A program made the translations under genes and the position numbers. Positions 54,279-63,561 of a stretch of DNA of 64,000 bases are shown here, in pieces. Source of the DNA: Massilia aquatica (GTDB lineage: Bacteria > Pseudomonadota > Gammaproteobacteria > Burkholderiales > Burkholderiaceae_D); NCBI RefSeq assembly GCF_011682045.1, contig NZ_VVIW01000002.1:558001-622000 (forward strand). Reading direction: 5' to 3'. The notes beneath the pieces were generated by a model. It was not told the origin of the DNA, did no database searches, and worked only from the letters and a program-made list of their open reading frames with translations. Positions within the stretch are counted from its first letter, which is position 1; each line of letters starts with the position of its first letter.

Positions 54279-55136
54279 ATGAAGACAATCGTTACCACGC
54301 TGGTACTGGGCGCAACGCTCGCCGTGCCGCTGTCGGCCAGCGCGCAAGTGAGCGCGCAAGGCACCTTGACCAATTTTTCTTACTCGCTGGTGGACTTGCT
54401 GCCGAACGACGGCATCGCGCCATCGCTGTCGATCGTCAAGCCGCTGTATCCCGCGCAGCTGGGCATCCGCGCCATCGGCGATATCAGCGAAACCGGCTTG
54501 CGCCAGAACCGCGAGAGCAGCGAAGACAATTCGCGCTTGCTGTACAGCCGCGATCTCGACGCAGGCATATCCCTCGCGCAGGGCACCGCGGTGTCGACCG
54601 TCAGCGGCACCAATTTCCAGACCCTGGCCTTGAGTACGGCCGCGTCGACCAAAAACGGCGCCGGCTACGAGCGCAGGGTGGTCGCGTCGAATTACGTGAT
54701 GATCGAAGAATTCGTCCTTTCGCCCGGTACTGAGGTCAGGTTCTTTGCCGACGTGCGTGGCAGCGTGGCGAAAGCACTGCCAAGCACCAATACCCTGAAA
54801 GAGAGTTCGGAACTCTCGGCCTCGATGAGCTTCCCTGAATTCAGCGCCAACGGCTACCCGGATTTCGTTTCGGAGTTCAGCATGCGAGCGCCGTCCTGGA
54901 GCGCCGATCCGAACGCGCCGTACTCGGAGTCGGCCAGCGAGCGCTTGTCGATCATGTTCCAGAACACGGCGAAAACGTCGTGGAAGCTGAAGGTGGAGCT
55001 CACCTTGTGGTCGGAAGCGAACTCGCTCGATACCTCGCCGGTGGCCAGTCCGGTGCCGGAGCCGGCGACGTACGGCATGCTCCTTGCAGGCCTGGCGCTG
55101 GTGGCGGGTGTGGCGCGCCGCAAGCGGCCTGCCTGA
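54279..55136 (+). CDS. PEP-CTERM sorted secreted protein 2
   Basis: A 285-residue paralogue of the preceding protein. A signal peptide ends SASAQ. Shared motifs are TNFSYSLVDLLPNDGI and EEFVLSPGTEVRFFAD (EFVLSPGTQVSFFAD in protein 1). The sorting end is VPEPATYGMLLAGLALVAG followed by ARRKR. The middle is diverged between the two. AGGA precedes the ATG. Confidence 0.85.
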   Translation: MKTIVTTLVLGATLAVPLSASAQVSAQGTLTNFSYSLVDLLPNDGIAPSLSIVKPLYPAQLGIRAIGDISETGLRQNRESSEDNSRLLYSRDLDAGISLAQGTAVSTVSGTNFQTLALSTAASTKNGAGYERRVVASNYVMIEEFVLSPGTEVRFFADVRGSVAKALPSTNTLKESSELSASMSFPEFSANGYPDFVSEFSMRAPSWSADPNAPYSESASERLSIMFQNTAKTSWKLKVELTLWSEANSLDTSPVASPVPEPATYGMLLAGLALVAGVARRKRPA

Positions 55137-55146
55137 GTGTTTGTTG

Positions 55147-55168
55147 CATGCGGGCGCGCGCCCGCATG
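55147..55168. terminator. 22-base palindrome after the PEP-CTERM pair
   Basis: A perfect self-complementary 22-mer with a GC-rich centre lies 10 bases after the second PEP-CTERM stop and before the displaced serB end. No T-tract follows; it could end transcription or mark a recombination boundary. Confidence 0.4.
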
Positions 55169-55189
55169 GTGTGATGAGCGCAGCGGCCC

Positions 55190-55379
55190 TTAGGCCAGGA
55201 TGTTGAGTAAACGATCCAGGCCCGTGTAAGTGAGCGCCGCGTCGGCCTGGGCGCGCACCACCGGCTTGGCGTGAAACGCCACCGACCGGACGGCGACGCT
55301 CATCATGGCCAGGTCATTGGCGCCGTCGCCCATGACAATCGCCTGCGCCGTGTCGATGCCGATCTCAAGGCACACGCGT
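55190..55379 (-). pseudogene. Displaced 3' end of serB
   Basis: The last ~62 codons of serB are repeated here: LGIDTAQAIVMGDGANDLAMM, VVRAQADAALTYTGLD and LLNILA with its own TAA at 55190. Compared with the intact copy at 56055, similarity starts at the stop codon and ends sharply at AAGGCACACGCG (55368-55379); I judge roughly four bases in five identical. It has no 5' part and cannot be a complete gene. Confidence 0.9.
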
Positions 55380-55591
55380 TAAAATATGCTAAAGCGAGCG
55401 TGGGGGAGGACTTTGCGGAATCCGTGGTCATGTACGGGCACAGTAAAGGCGGAAAGCGCGAAGCGACTACGCGGCGATTGTATCCCGAGCGCTATAAGGA
55501 ACTGGGTCGTATCTTCTCGGCCAGGAAAAACAAACAGGATCGTGTCATCGCAGTTCAGCTTGAGCGACCTTGCCGGCTTTCGACAATTTGA
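55380..55591 (+). pseudogene. 5'-truncated ORF at the serB junction
   Basis: Immediately at the end of the serB similarity, an open frame begins on the other strand without its own start. It reads YAKASVGEDFAES, MYGHSKGGKREATTRR, LYPERYKELGRIFSARK. It looks like the end of a basic DNA-associated protein; a recombinase tail is conceivable but I cannot identify it. The sharp join suggests the incoming DNA was cut inside this gene. Confidence 0.4.
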
Positions 55592-55637
55592 TAAGCAGGA
55601 TCAGAGACTGCTGTTTCAGGCAAGCATAAGGAATCTC

Positions 55638-55949
55638 ATGGATATATATTGTGAAACTCAACCTGTCCCGGTGCATCAAGTCGTTACCGTCGACATGTTT
55701 ACAAATTTGAAAACAGAAAAGCCTTTTTCCAGTCTGCCAACAAGCTTGCAGTTTCAACCGAAAATTATTGAGTGTGATGGCGTAAAGAAGACGGTAATGG
55801 TGCCAGTCGCGACAGTGGAATTTGTTCCGTTGAACGCCAAGGGAGACCTGGTCGCCAGGCAGGATGCTGTACTCGTCCGGATTTCTTACTACGACGAGGA
55901 AGGGCGCAGGCTCAGTACCACGACCTTACGTAAAAATGCCGCCAAATAG
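55638..55949 (+). CDS. Hypothetical 103-residue accessory protein
   Basis: From the ATG at 55638, with AAGGA five bases upstream. It starts MDIYCETQPVPVHQVVTVDM and ends in a beta-rich stretch (VMVPVATVEFVPLN, DAVLVRISYYDEEG). No signal peptide or helix. Composition is clearly less GC-rich than serB or mfd, in line with transfer. Function is unknown. It converges on serB. Confidence 0.65.
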   Translation: MDIYCETQPVPVHQVVTVDMFTNLKTEKPFSSLPTSLQFQPKIIECDGVKKTVMVPVATVEFVPLNAKGDLVARQDAVLVRISYYDEEGRRLSTTTLRKNAAK

Positions 55950-56054
55950 ACGATGACAAGCACCTCTTGCTGTTATCTTATCGCTGCGCGCTATAAAAGT
56001 TCGCAACTTCATCGATAGACATGGCTGACTTGACGCTCGGCTGCCGTCGCGCGA

Positions 56055-56906
56055 TTACGCAAGAATGTTCAGCAGCCCGTCCAGCCCAGTGTACGTCAGG
56101 GCCACGTCGGCCTGGGCGCGCACCACCGGCTTGGCGCGGAACGCCACCGACAGGCCGGCGATGCTCATCATGGCCAGGTCGTTGGCGCCGTCGCCCATGA
56201 CGATCGCCTGCGCCGTGTCAATGCCGAGGTCAAGGCACACGCGCTCCACGGTGCGCTTCTTTTCTTCGGCGTCCACAATCCCTCCCAGCACGCGGCCGGT
56301 CAGTTTGCCGTCCACGATCTCCAGCACGTTCGCGTGCGCGAAATCGAGCCCCAGGCGTGCCTTGAGGCGGTCGGTAAAGAAGGTGAACCCGCCCGACACC
56401 AGCAAGGTGCGCAGGCCGGCCGCGCGCACAGCCGCCAGCATCGCTTCGCCGCCCATCGACATGGCCAGCCGCTCGTCGTACACGCGTTCCAGCGCCGCCG
56501 CGTCCAGCCCGGCCAGCAGCGCCACGCGCCGCGTCAGGCTGTCGGCAAAATCCAGCTCCCCGCGCATGGCCGCTTCGGTAATCGCCGCCACCTGGGGTTT
56601 GAGGCCCTGCATGTCGGCGATTTCGTCGATGCACTCGATGGTGATCAGGGTCGAATCCATGTCCATCGCCACCAGCTTGAAGTCGGCCAGGGCGCGCCCC
56701 GGTGCGATGAAGGTGGCGTCGATGCGCGCCGCGCCGGCGGCCACCTCGATAGTCTGCTTGAGGGCCTCGGAAAAATCGATGGCTTCGCAGCGAATGGCGC
56801 ACTCGCCCAGTTCCGTCACGCGCGCCGGGTTGGCCAGCGCGGCGATGCGGCGCAAGGTGTCGAGGGTGGTGTCAAGGCCTTGCAGCACCAGGTTCATCGT
56901 CGTCAT
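56055..56906 (-). CDS. serB: Phosphoserine phosphatase
   Basis: A 283-residue HAD phosphatase making serine from phosphoserine. The catalytic motif is MDMDSTLI (D82, D84). LLVSGGFTFF is motif II and GDGANDLAMM motif IV, with the SerB ending YTGLDGLLNILA. It starts 7 bases after the mfd stop, so it is probably co-transcribed. Its 3' end is duplicated downstream at 55190, so the present end may have been supplied by inserted DNA. Confidence 0.95.
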   Translation of the reverse strand: MTTMNLVLQGLDTTLDTLRRIAALANPARVTELGECAIRCEAIDFSEALKQTIEVAAGAARIDATFIAPGRALADFKLVAMDMDSTLITIECIDEIADMQGLKPQVAAITEAAMRGELDFADSLTRRVALLAGLDAAALERVYDERLAMSMGGEAMLAAVRAAGLRTLLVSGGFTFFTDRLKARLGLDFAHANVLEIVDGKLTGRVLGGIVDAEEKKRTVERVCLDLGIDTAQAIVMGDGANDLAMMSIAGLSVAFRAKPVVRAQADVALTYTGLDGLLNILA

Positions 56907-56913
56907 GTTCGTT

Positions 56914-59900
56914 TTACGCTAACAGTTGTTTAATCGTTTGCTTGACCTGCGTGACCCGCGCCGCCAGGTCCGGCATGCTGGCGGTGATCTTCAGCTTGTC
57001 CTGGCCGGCCAGCTTGATGTGCCGGTTTTTCTGGATCAGGGTGATGATGCGCATCGAGTCGATCGGCGGGTTGACCATGAACTGCAGGCTGGCCGCTTCG
57101 CCGTGCGCGTCGATCTTGATGATGCCGACCGTCTTGGCGGCGATGCGCAGGCGGTGCGTTTCGATCAGCGCCTTGACCGGGTCGGGCAGCTTGCCGAAGC
57201 GGTCGATCAGCTCTTCCTGCATGTCGTCGATTTTCTCTTGCGCGCCGCAGTTGGCCAGCCGCTTGTAGATCGACAGGCGTTCGTGCACATCGCCGCAGAA
57301 GTCGGCCGGCAGCAGCGCCGGCACGTGCAGGTTGATTTCGGTGGTGGTGGCCAGCGGCGCGGCCAGGTCGGGTTCCTTGCCGGCCTTGAGCGAGCGTACC
57401 GCTTCGTTGAGCATGTCCGAATACAGCTGGAAGCCGATTTCGAGCATCTCGCCCGACTGGTTCTCACCCAGCACTTCGCCGGCGCCGCGAATTTCCAGGT
57501 CGTGCATCGCCAAAAAGAAGCCGCTGCCCAGTTCTTCCATCTGCTGGATCGCGTCCAGGCGGCGTTGCGCCTGTTTGGTCAGGGTGCTCACGTCGGTCAC
57601 CAGCAGATAGGCGTACGCCTGGTGGTGCGAACGGCCCACGCGCCCGCGCAGCTGGTGCAGCTGCGCCAGGCCGAACTTGTCGGCGCGGTGCATGATGATG
57701 GTGTTCGCGGTCGGCACGTCGATGCCGGTTTCGATGATGGTCGTGCACAGCAGGATGTTATAGCGCTGCGCCACGAAGTCGCGCATGACTTTTTCCAGGT
57801 CGCGCTCGTGCATCTGGCCGTGCGCCACGCCGATGCGCGCTTCCGGCAGCAGCTCGCTGAGCATGGCCATGCGGTTCTGGATGGTCTCGACTTCGTTGTG
57901 CAAGAAGTAAATCTGGCCGCCGCGTTTGAGTTCGCGCAGACACGCTTCGCGGATCACCGAGCCGTCTTCGCTGCGCACGAAGGTCTTGATCGCCAGCCGC
58001 TTTTGCGGGGCGGTGGCGATGATCGAAAAGTCGCGCAAGCCTTCCAGCGCCATGCCGAGCGTGCGCGGGATCGGGGTGGCGGTGAGCGTGAGCACGTCGA
58101 CTTCGGCGCGCAGGGCTTTGAGCGCTTCTTTCTGGCGCACGCCGAAGCGGTGTTCTTCGTCGATGATGACCAGGCCAAGGCGGGTGAACTGCACGTCCGG
58201 CGAGAGCAGCTTGTGGGTGCCGATCACGATGTCGAGCGTGCCGTCGGCCATGCCCTTGATGGCGTTGTTGATCTCTTTGCCGGTGCGGAAGCGCGACAGC
58301 TCGGCGATGCGCACCGGCCAGTCGGCAAAGCGGTCGGCGAAGGTCTGCGCGTGCTGCTCGGCCAGCAGGGTGGTCGGCGCCAGGATGGCAACCTGCTTGC
58401 CGCCCATGACCGCGATGAAGGCCGCGCGCAGCGCCACTTCGGTCTTGCCGAAGCCGACGTCGCCGCACACCAGCCGGTCCATCGGTTTGCCGGCGGTCAT
58501 GTCCTTGATGACGTTGTTGATCGCCTCGGCCTGGTCGGGCGTTTCTTCAAAGCCGAAGCTGTCGGCGAAGTTCTGGTAGTCGTGCGCCGAGTATTCGAAG
58601 GAGTGGCCCTTGCGCAGCGCGCGCCGGGCGTACAGGTTAAGCAGTTCGGCCGCGGTATCGCGCACCTGTTCGGCCGCCTTGCGCTTGGCTTTGTCCCAGG
58701 CGCCCGAGCCGAGCGCGTGCAGCGGCGCGTCTTCGGGCGAGGCGCCCGAGTAGCGCGAGATCACGTGCAGCTGCGAGACCGGCACGTACAGCTTGGAGTC
58801 CTTGGCGTAATCGAGATGCAGGAATTCGGTCTCGCCTTCGCCCAGGTCCATGCTGGTCAGGCCCATGTAGCGCCCGATGCCGTGATTGATGTGAACCACC
58901 GGGTCGCCGATTTTCAGCTCCGACAGGTCGCGCACCATCGACTCGACTTGCGTGACGCCTTCCTGCTTCTTCTTGCCGGCGCGCCGCCCCGAACCCGCAT
59001 ACAGCTCGGTCTCGGTGATGAAAATCAGGTCGCCGGCGCCAAGCTCCGACAATTCGAAGCCGGCCTGCAGCGGCGCCACACCCAGCGCCAGCCTTGTGTC
59101 GGACTGCACGAAGCCGGCGAAGCCCTCGACCGGCACCAGCGCCAGATTGTATTCGTTGAAGTACTGCTGCAGCGTTTCGCGCCGGCCGTTCGATTCGGCG
59201 CAGATCATCACCCGTTTGTCATTCTGCAGCAGGTAGGCGCGCAGGTTGATCAGCGGGTCCTCGACGCGGCGGTTGACGGCCACGTTCGGAATCGGCGCCG
59301 ACAGCTCGGACGGCTCCAGGTCTGCGTCTTTGGTCACGACCCAGCGGCCGTACGCCTTGGCCAGCGTGAAAAAATTCTCGTCGCTGAGGAACAGTTCGTC
59401 GGGCGTGAGGATCGGGCGGTCGCGGTCGGCCTTGAGGAAGCGGTAGCGCGATTCGGTATCGAGCCAGAAGCGCTTGATGGCGCCGTCGATGTCGCCCACC
59501 AGGGCCAGGCTGGCCTTTTCGGGCAGGTAGTCGAACAGGGTCGCGGTCTGCTCGAAGAACAGCGGCAGGTAGTATTCGATGCCGGCCGAGGCGATGCCGC
59601 TGCTGACATCCTTGTACACCACCGAGCGCGATGGATCGCCCTCGAAGCGTTCGCGCCAGCGGCTGCGGAAGGTGGTGCGGGCCGCGTCGTCCATCGGGAA
59701 TTCGCGCCCCGGCAGCAGGCGCACTTCGCGCACCGGGTAGAGCGAACGCTGGGTGTCGGCGTCGAAGGTGCGGATGGTTTCGATTTCGTCGCCGAACAGG
59801 TCAAGCCGGTAGGGCAGGGCGGAACCCATCGGGAACAGGTCGATCAGGCCCCCGCGCACCGAGTATTCGCCGGGCGACATGACCTGTGAATTGTGGGTGT

Positions 59901-60360
59901 AGCCGGCCAGCGTCAGTTGCGCCTTGAGGCGCGTTTCGTCGAGCTTTTCGCCCTGCTTGAAAAAGAAGGTGTAGGCCGCCAAAAACGATGGCGGCGCCAG
60001 GCGCACCAGCGCCGTGGTGGCCGGCACGATCAGCACATCGCACTGGCCGTTCTGGATTTCGTGCAGGGTGGCCAGGCGCTCGGAGACCAGGTCCTGGTGC
60101 GGCGAGAAGGCGTCGTAGGGCAGCGTTTCCCAGTCCGGCAGCAGGTGGCAGGCCAGTTTGCCGTCGGCGAACCAGGGGATTTCGTCGAGCAGGCGCTGGC
60201 CGTCGCTGGCGTTGGCCACGATCACGGTCAGCATCTGCTTTGCCGCTTTGAGTTCGAGCGCCGCCACCGCCAGCGCATACGCGTCCGAGGAGCCGTACAG
60301 GGTCGGGAGCGCGAAGCGGTTACCGGTTTTTGGGAGTGATTTCTTTAAATCGAAAGGCAT
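56914..60360 (-). CDS. mfd: Transcription-repair coupling factor Mfd
   Basis: A 1148-residue translocase that removes stalled RNA polymerase and recruits UvrA. I start at the ATG at 60360 (MPFDLKKSLPK) rather than the frame's upstream limit. Order: UvrB-like N-terminal domains, RNA-polymerase-interacting domain (QLHVISRYSG region before), helicase motif I VCGDVGFGKTE, DEEH (IIDEEHRFGV), motif III TATPIPRTL, motif VI QLRGRVGRS, and the C-terminal D7 regulatory domain. The length is normal. Confidence 0.96.
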   Translation of the reverse strand: MPFDLKKSLPKTGNRFALPTLYGSSDAYALAVAALELKAAKQMLTVIVANASDGQRLLDEIPWFADGKLACHLLPDWETLPYDAFSPHQDLVSERLATLHEIQNGQCDVLIVPATTALVRLAPPSFLAAYTFFFKQGEKLDETRLKAQLTLAGYTHNSQVMSPGEYSVRGGLIDLFPMGSALPYRLDLFGDEIETIRTFDADTQRSLYPVREVRLLPGREFPMDDAARTTFRSRWRERFEGDPSRSVVYKDVSSGIASAGIEYYLPLFFEQTATLFDYLPEKASLALVGDIDGAIKRFWLDTESRYRFLKADRDRPILTPDELFLSDENFFTLAKAYGRWVVTKDADLEPSELSAPIPNVAVNRRVEDPLINLRAYLLQNDKRVMICAESNGRRETLQQYFNEYNLALVPVEGFAGFVQSDTRLALGVAPLQAGFELSELGAGDLIFITETELYAGSGRRAGKKKQEGVTQVESMVRDLSELKIGDPVVHINHGIGRYMGLTSMDLGEGETEFLHLDYAKDSKLYVPVSQLHVISRYSGASPEDAPLHALGSGAWDKAKRKAAEQVRDTAAELLNLYARRALRKGHSFEYSAHDYQNFADSFGFEETPDQAEAINNVIKDMTAGKPMDRLVCGDVGFGKTEVALRAAFIAVMGGKQVAILAPTTLLAEQHAQTFADRFADWPVRIAELSRFRTGKEINNAIKGMADGTLDIVIGTHKLLSPDVQFTRLGLVIIDEEHRFGVRQKEALKALRAEVDVLTLTATPIPRTLGMALEGLRDFSIIATAPQKRLAIKTFVRSEDGSVIREACLRELKRGGQIYFLHNEVETIQNRMAMLSELLPEARIGVAHGQMHERDLEKVMRDFVAQRYNILLCTTIIETGIDVPTANTIIMHRADKFGLAQLHQLRGRVGRSHHQAYAYLLVTDVSTLTKQAQRRLDAIQQMEELGSGFFLAMHDLEIRGAGEVLGENQSGEMLEIGFQLYSDMLNEAVRSLKAGKEPDLAAPLATTTEINLHVPALLPADFCGDVHERLSIYKRLANCGAQEKIDDMQEELIDRFGKLPDPVKALIETHRLRIAAKTVGIIKIDAHGEAASLQFMVNPPIDSMRIITLIQKNRHIKLAGQDKLKITASMPDLAARVTQVKQTIKQLLA

Positions 60361-60445
60361 GCGCTGTGCTGGCTGGGTGCGGGACGGGTAATTATAGCCG
60401 GATCGGGGTGCGCCCGCCGATGCGAAACCGGACGGGCGGCCACGT

Positions 60446-61387
60446 TCACTCCAGCGGGCGCCGGTTGGCAATCCCGAACGGCACATGCACCATCGGTATC
60501 GTGCCACCGGGTGACGACGTTAAATGCGTCAGCTGGTCGTCGAAAAAGATGTGCGGCTTGAAGATCGACAGCACGCGCGTCTTGTTCATGCCGCCCAAGA
60601 AGAAGGTCTCGCTGGCCGAGACGCCCCAGCTTTTGAGCGTGGTCACCACGCGCTCGTGCGATGGGGCGTTGCGCGCGGTGATGATGGCAATCCGCAGCAC
60701 CTTCTTGTAGGCCGGGTCGCGCCGCTGCGCGCGTTCTTCCAGTTTCTGCATCAGCGAGAGCTTGCGGAACATCTCGGCCAGGGGCCCGGGCTGGTGCGGC
60801 ACCGCCATGTGCAAGGTCTCGTGCGCGTGAAATTCGCTCAGATCGTTATTGCGCTTGAAGATGGTCTCCGATTCGTCGTCGGCGATCACGCCGTCGAAGT
60901 CGAAGGCCACGCGCAGTTCGATATCGTCATCGTCGTCGACGATTTTCGACGGCAGCACCAGCCCGGCCGGATAGTTGGCCGCAATCGCGCTCTTGACGTC
61001 TTGTTCGTTCGCGCTCAGGAACAGCGCCGCGTTAAACGCCGGCAGGTAGGTGTAAGGCGACTGGCCGGTGATGAAGGCGGCGCGCGAGATATCGAGCCCG
61101 TAGTGGGCGATCGAGCGCATCACGCGCAGCCCGGTTTCGGGCGAATTGCGCGACAGGAGCACCACTTCGACCGGGTGATGGCGCGGGAAGACCTTGTTGA
61201 TGTTCAGGAAGCGCCGAATGAAGGGGAACGCCACGCCCTTGCCCAGAATGACGTCCAGGTTGCGTTCCTGGTAGCGGCGGTATTCATCCGGTCCGCTGTC
61301 CAGGTACACCTGGTGCGAAGCGGTCAGGTCGAACAGGGCGCTCGACGCCACGCCGATCACCAGCTTGCGCTCAATCTCAAAGGCCAT
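60446..61387 (-). CDS. Cytosolic 5'-nucleotidase
   Basis: A 313-residue protein of the bacterial 5'-nucleotidase family (PF06189). Typical segments: ERKLVIGVASSALFDL, FPFIRRFLNIN, VVLLSRNSPETGLRVM, VAFDFDGVIADDESE as the HAD-type acid site, and THLTSSPGGTIPMVHVPFG. It probably dephosphorylates nucleoside monophosphates. It lies between HDOD and mfd genes on the same strand. Confidence 0.88.
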   Translation of the reverse strand: MAFEIERKLVIGVASSALFDLTASHQVYLDSGPDEYRRYQERNLDVILGKGVAFPFIRRFLNINKVFPRHHPVEVVLLSRNSPETGLRVMRSIAHYGLDISRAAFITGQSPYTYLPAFNAALFLSANEQDVKSAIAANYPAGLVLPSKIVDDDDDIELRVAFDFDGVIADDESETIFKRNNDLSEFHAHETLHMAVPHQPGPLAEMFRKLSLMQKLEERAQRRDPAYKKVLRIAIITARNAPSHERVVTTLKSWGVSASETFFLGGMNKTRVLSIFKPHIFFDDQLTHLTSSPGGTIPMVHVPFGIANRRPLE

Positions 61388-61414
61388 CGATGGTCCTCAT
61401 TATTCTGGTCCTCA

Positions 61415-62410
61415 TTATTCGTCTTCGTTACGGAGTTCTTCGAAACAGGCCAGGCCGGCGGCGTCGAGCCCTTCGACAACGAACGGGTCATCCTCTTCGA
61501 AGTGGGCCGAGTCGACCAGCATGCGCAGGCGGCTGAGCATGTCGGCCAGCGCCACCACGTGCGACAGCGGCGCGCCGTCAGGGTCGCCGGCCTCGCGGAT
61601 GGCGCTCGTGACTGTATCGGGAAAGCCCCACGCTTCGGCGATCCGCACCGACAGCACGCGCGCGTGCGCATGCAGCGCCGAGACGAATTCTTCGGACTGC
61701 GGCAGCGACGCTTCGGTATTGGCCTGGTCGAGCAGGCGGAAGGCGACGATCAGGCCCATATTGTGCAGCAGCCCGGCGAAATACGCTTCGACCGGATTGG
61801 CGCGCACCGAGGGCGCCAGCACGCTGGCGGCCAGCGCGCATTTTTCGCACTGGCGCCACAGCAGCGGCGTGGAAAGCTGCGAAAACGGCCCCGGGTGCAT
61901 GCTCATGATCACGGGCAGCAGCGAGGCGCGTCCGACCAGCATGCGCAGCCCGTTCACCCCCAGCAGCATGGTGGCGCGTTCGACCGTGGTCACAGGGTCG
62001 TTGGCGTGATAGTGCGGGTGGTGGCAGGGGCGGTTCGCTTCACGCAGCACTTCGGTGATCAGCTCCTTGTCTTGCGAGAGCTGGCGCGCCAGGTCGGCGC
62101 CGGAGACGCTGCTGTCGCGCATGGAGCGCAGCAGCGGCGTGAACACGGCTGGCCGGCTGGGCGCGAGAGTGATCTCGTCGAGCGGCTGCTGGGTCATGTA
62201 GGCCAGGTCGACCACCAGGACTTTTTCGTCGCCCGACGGGCCGCTGTTGGGCGTGATGCCGGCCAGCCAGCGGTAGAACAGCACGTCGACCATGCCCGCG
62301 TGCGCAGGGTCGGGCGCCCGCGTCCTGGCGGGAGCGGGTGCGGCCACGGGGGCGGGCGCTGGCTTGCTTTCCTCGCTGTCGCCGCCCAACAAATTCTTCA
62401 GCCATTTCAT
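61415..62410 (-). CDS. HDOD domain protein
   Basis: A 331-residue signalling protein. After an Ala/Pro-rich N-terminus, a HDOD domain occupies about 100-310: LARQLSQDKELITEVLREAN, TTVERATMLLGVNGLRMLV, AYFAGLLHNMGLIVAF, SVRIAEAWGFPDTV. The conserved HD dyad is LHNMG, so it is non-catalytic like most of the class. Such proteins usually act with two-component or cyclic-di-GMP systems; the partner is unknown. Confidence 0.87.
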   Translation of the reverse strand: MKWLKNLLGGDSEESKPAPAPVAAPAPARTRAPDPAHAGMVDVLFYRWLAGITPNSGPSGDEKVLVVDLAYMTQQPLDEITLAPSRPAVFTPLLRSMRDSSVSGADLARQLSQDKELITEVLREANRPCHHPHYHANDPVTTVERATMLLGVNGLRMLVGRASLLPVIMSMHPGPFSQLSTPLLWRQCEKCALAASVLAPSVRANPVEAYFAGLLHNMGLIVAFRLLDQANTEASLPQSEEFVSALHAHARVLSVRIAEAWGFPDTVTSAIREAGDPDGAPLSHVVALADMLSRLRMLVDSAHFEEDDPFVVEGLDAAGLACFEELRNEDE

Positions 62411-62550
62411 TGCTTGTTCTCTTTTACCTGCACAAAGGCTGTCCCCCCGATTTTACATGATTACTCAGTAGAAACTCAGGGTTGCGCTGCCCGGCGTCGT
62501 GTCTTGTGCACGAATGTTTTCTGAACGTCAATCTTAACTATGTGTGCTGA

Positions 62551-63405
62551 TTAATCGCAATGAAACAGGACGACGGTGACGTTGTCGCGGCTACCGTCGC
62601 GCAGGGCGGTGGCGATCAGTTCCGTGCAGCACTCGCCCAGTTGGCCCGGGCGGGCGTCGGCCAGCATGGCGGCGATGCGGTCGTCCGGCGTGGACCCATA
62701 CATGCCGTCGCTGCACAGCAGGTACAGGTCGCCGGGCTGGACGGCCTGGATATGCAGTTCCGGGTGCACGTCGCCCGAGGGGCCGATCGCTTGCAGCAGC
62801 AGGTTGCGCGGCGGCAGGTTGTCGGTGGCGCCGGCATCGACCGCGTCCTGGTACATGGTCTGGTCGCGCGTGAGCTGGGTCAACTGGCCGGAACGGTAGC
62901 AGTACAGGCGGCTGTCGCCGACGTGGAACACCAGCAGCGGCGCGCCCGGCGCCGGTTGCCAGACGCCGGTGAGGGTGGTGCCCATGCCGCCGCCGTCGCC
63001 GCGCCGGTTGGCCAGGTTGGTCTGGTACATGCGCTGGTTGACGAATTCGACGCCGTCGTGCAGCGTCACCATGCTGGCCAGGGTGTCTTCGCTCCAGATG
63101 GCGTCCGGATCGGCCGATTCGGGGTCGAACGGGCTGGCGCGAAAGTTCGGCGCCGCCATGCCGCTGTCCGGGTCGGTGCTGGCGCGCAGGAACTGGGCCA
63201 GCGATGTGAGTGCTTCGGCGCTGGCGACTTCGCCCGAGTCATGCCCGCCCATGCCGTCGGCCACGGCCACCAGGCCCAGGCTGGCGTCGATCAGGAAATT
63301 ATCTTCGTTCGAGGGGCGGACGGTGCCGGTGTCGGTCATGCCGAAAGCCGTACCGGCGGCGAGGCGGTGCGGCGTGGACGGTGAAAGTTGCTTCCAAAAA
63401 TACAA
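62551..63405 (-). CDS. PP2C-type Ser/Thr protein phosphatase
   Basis: A 284-residue PPM phosphatase. Metal and substrate motifs are TDTGTVRPSNEDNF, VADGMGGHDSGEVAS, GTTLTGVW, FHVGDSRLYCY, LLCSDGMYG and SRDNVTVVLF. It is the only phosphatase of this class in the window and could oppose the Ser/Thr kinase encoded 14 kb away; that pairing is speculative. It has no membrane helix. Confidence 0.92.
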   Translation of the reverse strand: MYFWKQLSPSTPHRLAAGTAFGMTDTGTVRPSNEDNFLIDASLGLVAVADGMGGHDSGEVASAEALTSLAQFLRASTDPDSGMAAPNFRASPFDPESADPDAIWSEDTLASMVTLHDGVEFVNQRMYQTNLANRRGDGGGMGTTLTGVWQPAPGAPLLVFHVGDSRLYCYRSGQLTQLTRDQTMYQDAVDAGATDNLPPRNLLLQAIGPSGDVHPELHIQAVQPGDLYLLCSDGMYGSTPDDRIAAMLADARPGQLGECCTELIATALRDGSRDNVTVVLFHCD

Positions 63406-63561
63406 GGCGTCTCCTGAGGGTGGACTGGCGTAAGTCAGTCGCGCATGATTGCCATGCTAGCACGCAGGGTGCGCTTTGTCCGGGTCAATACGGCAAAAAC
63501 CGGTTCAGGGTGCGTGCCGGAATGGCCCGGCGCGCCGCCGCGCTGCGCCAGGCTTGCATAT

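Noticed and set aside
56926-59889. A 987-codon open frame on the plus strand opposite mfd
   Set aside because: It is a GC-bias shadow: low-complexity Ala/Gly/Arg/Val composition, no motifs, and fully covered by the clear mfd gene.
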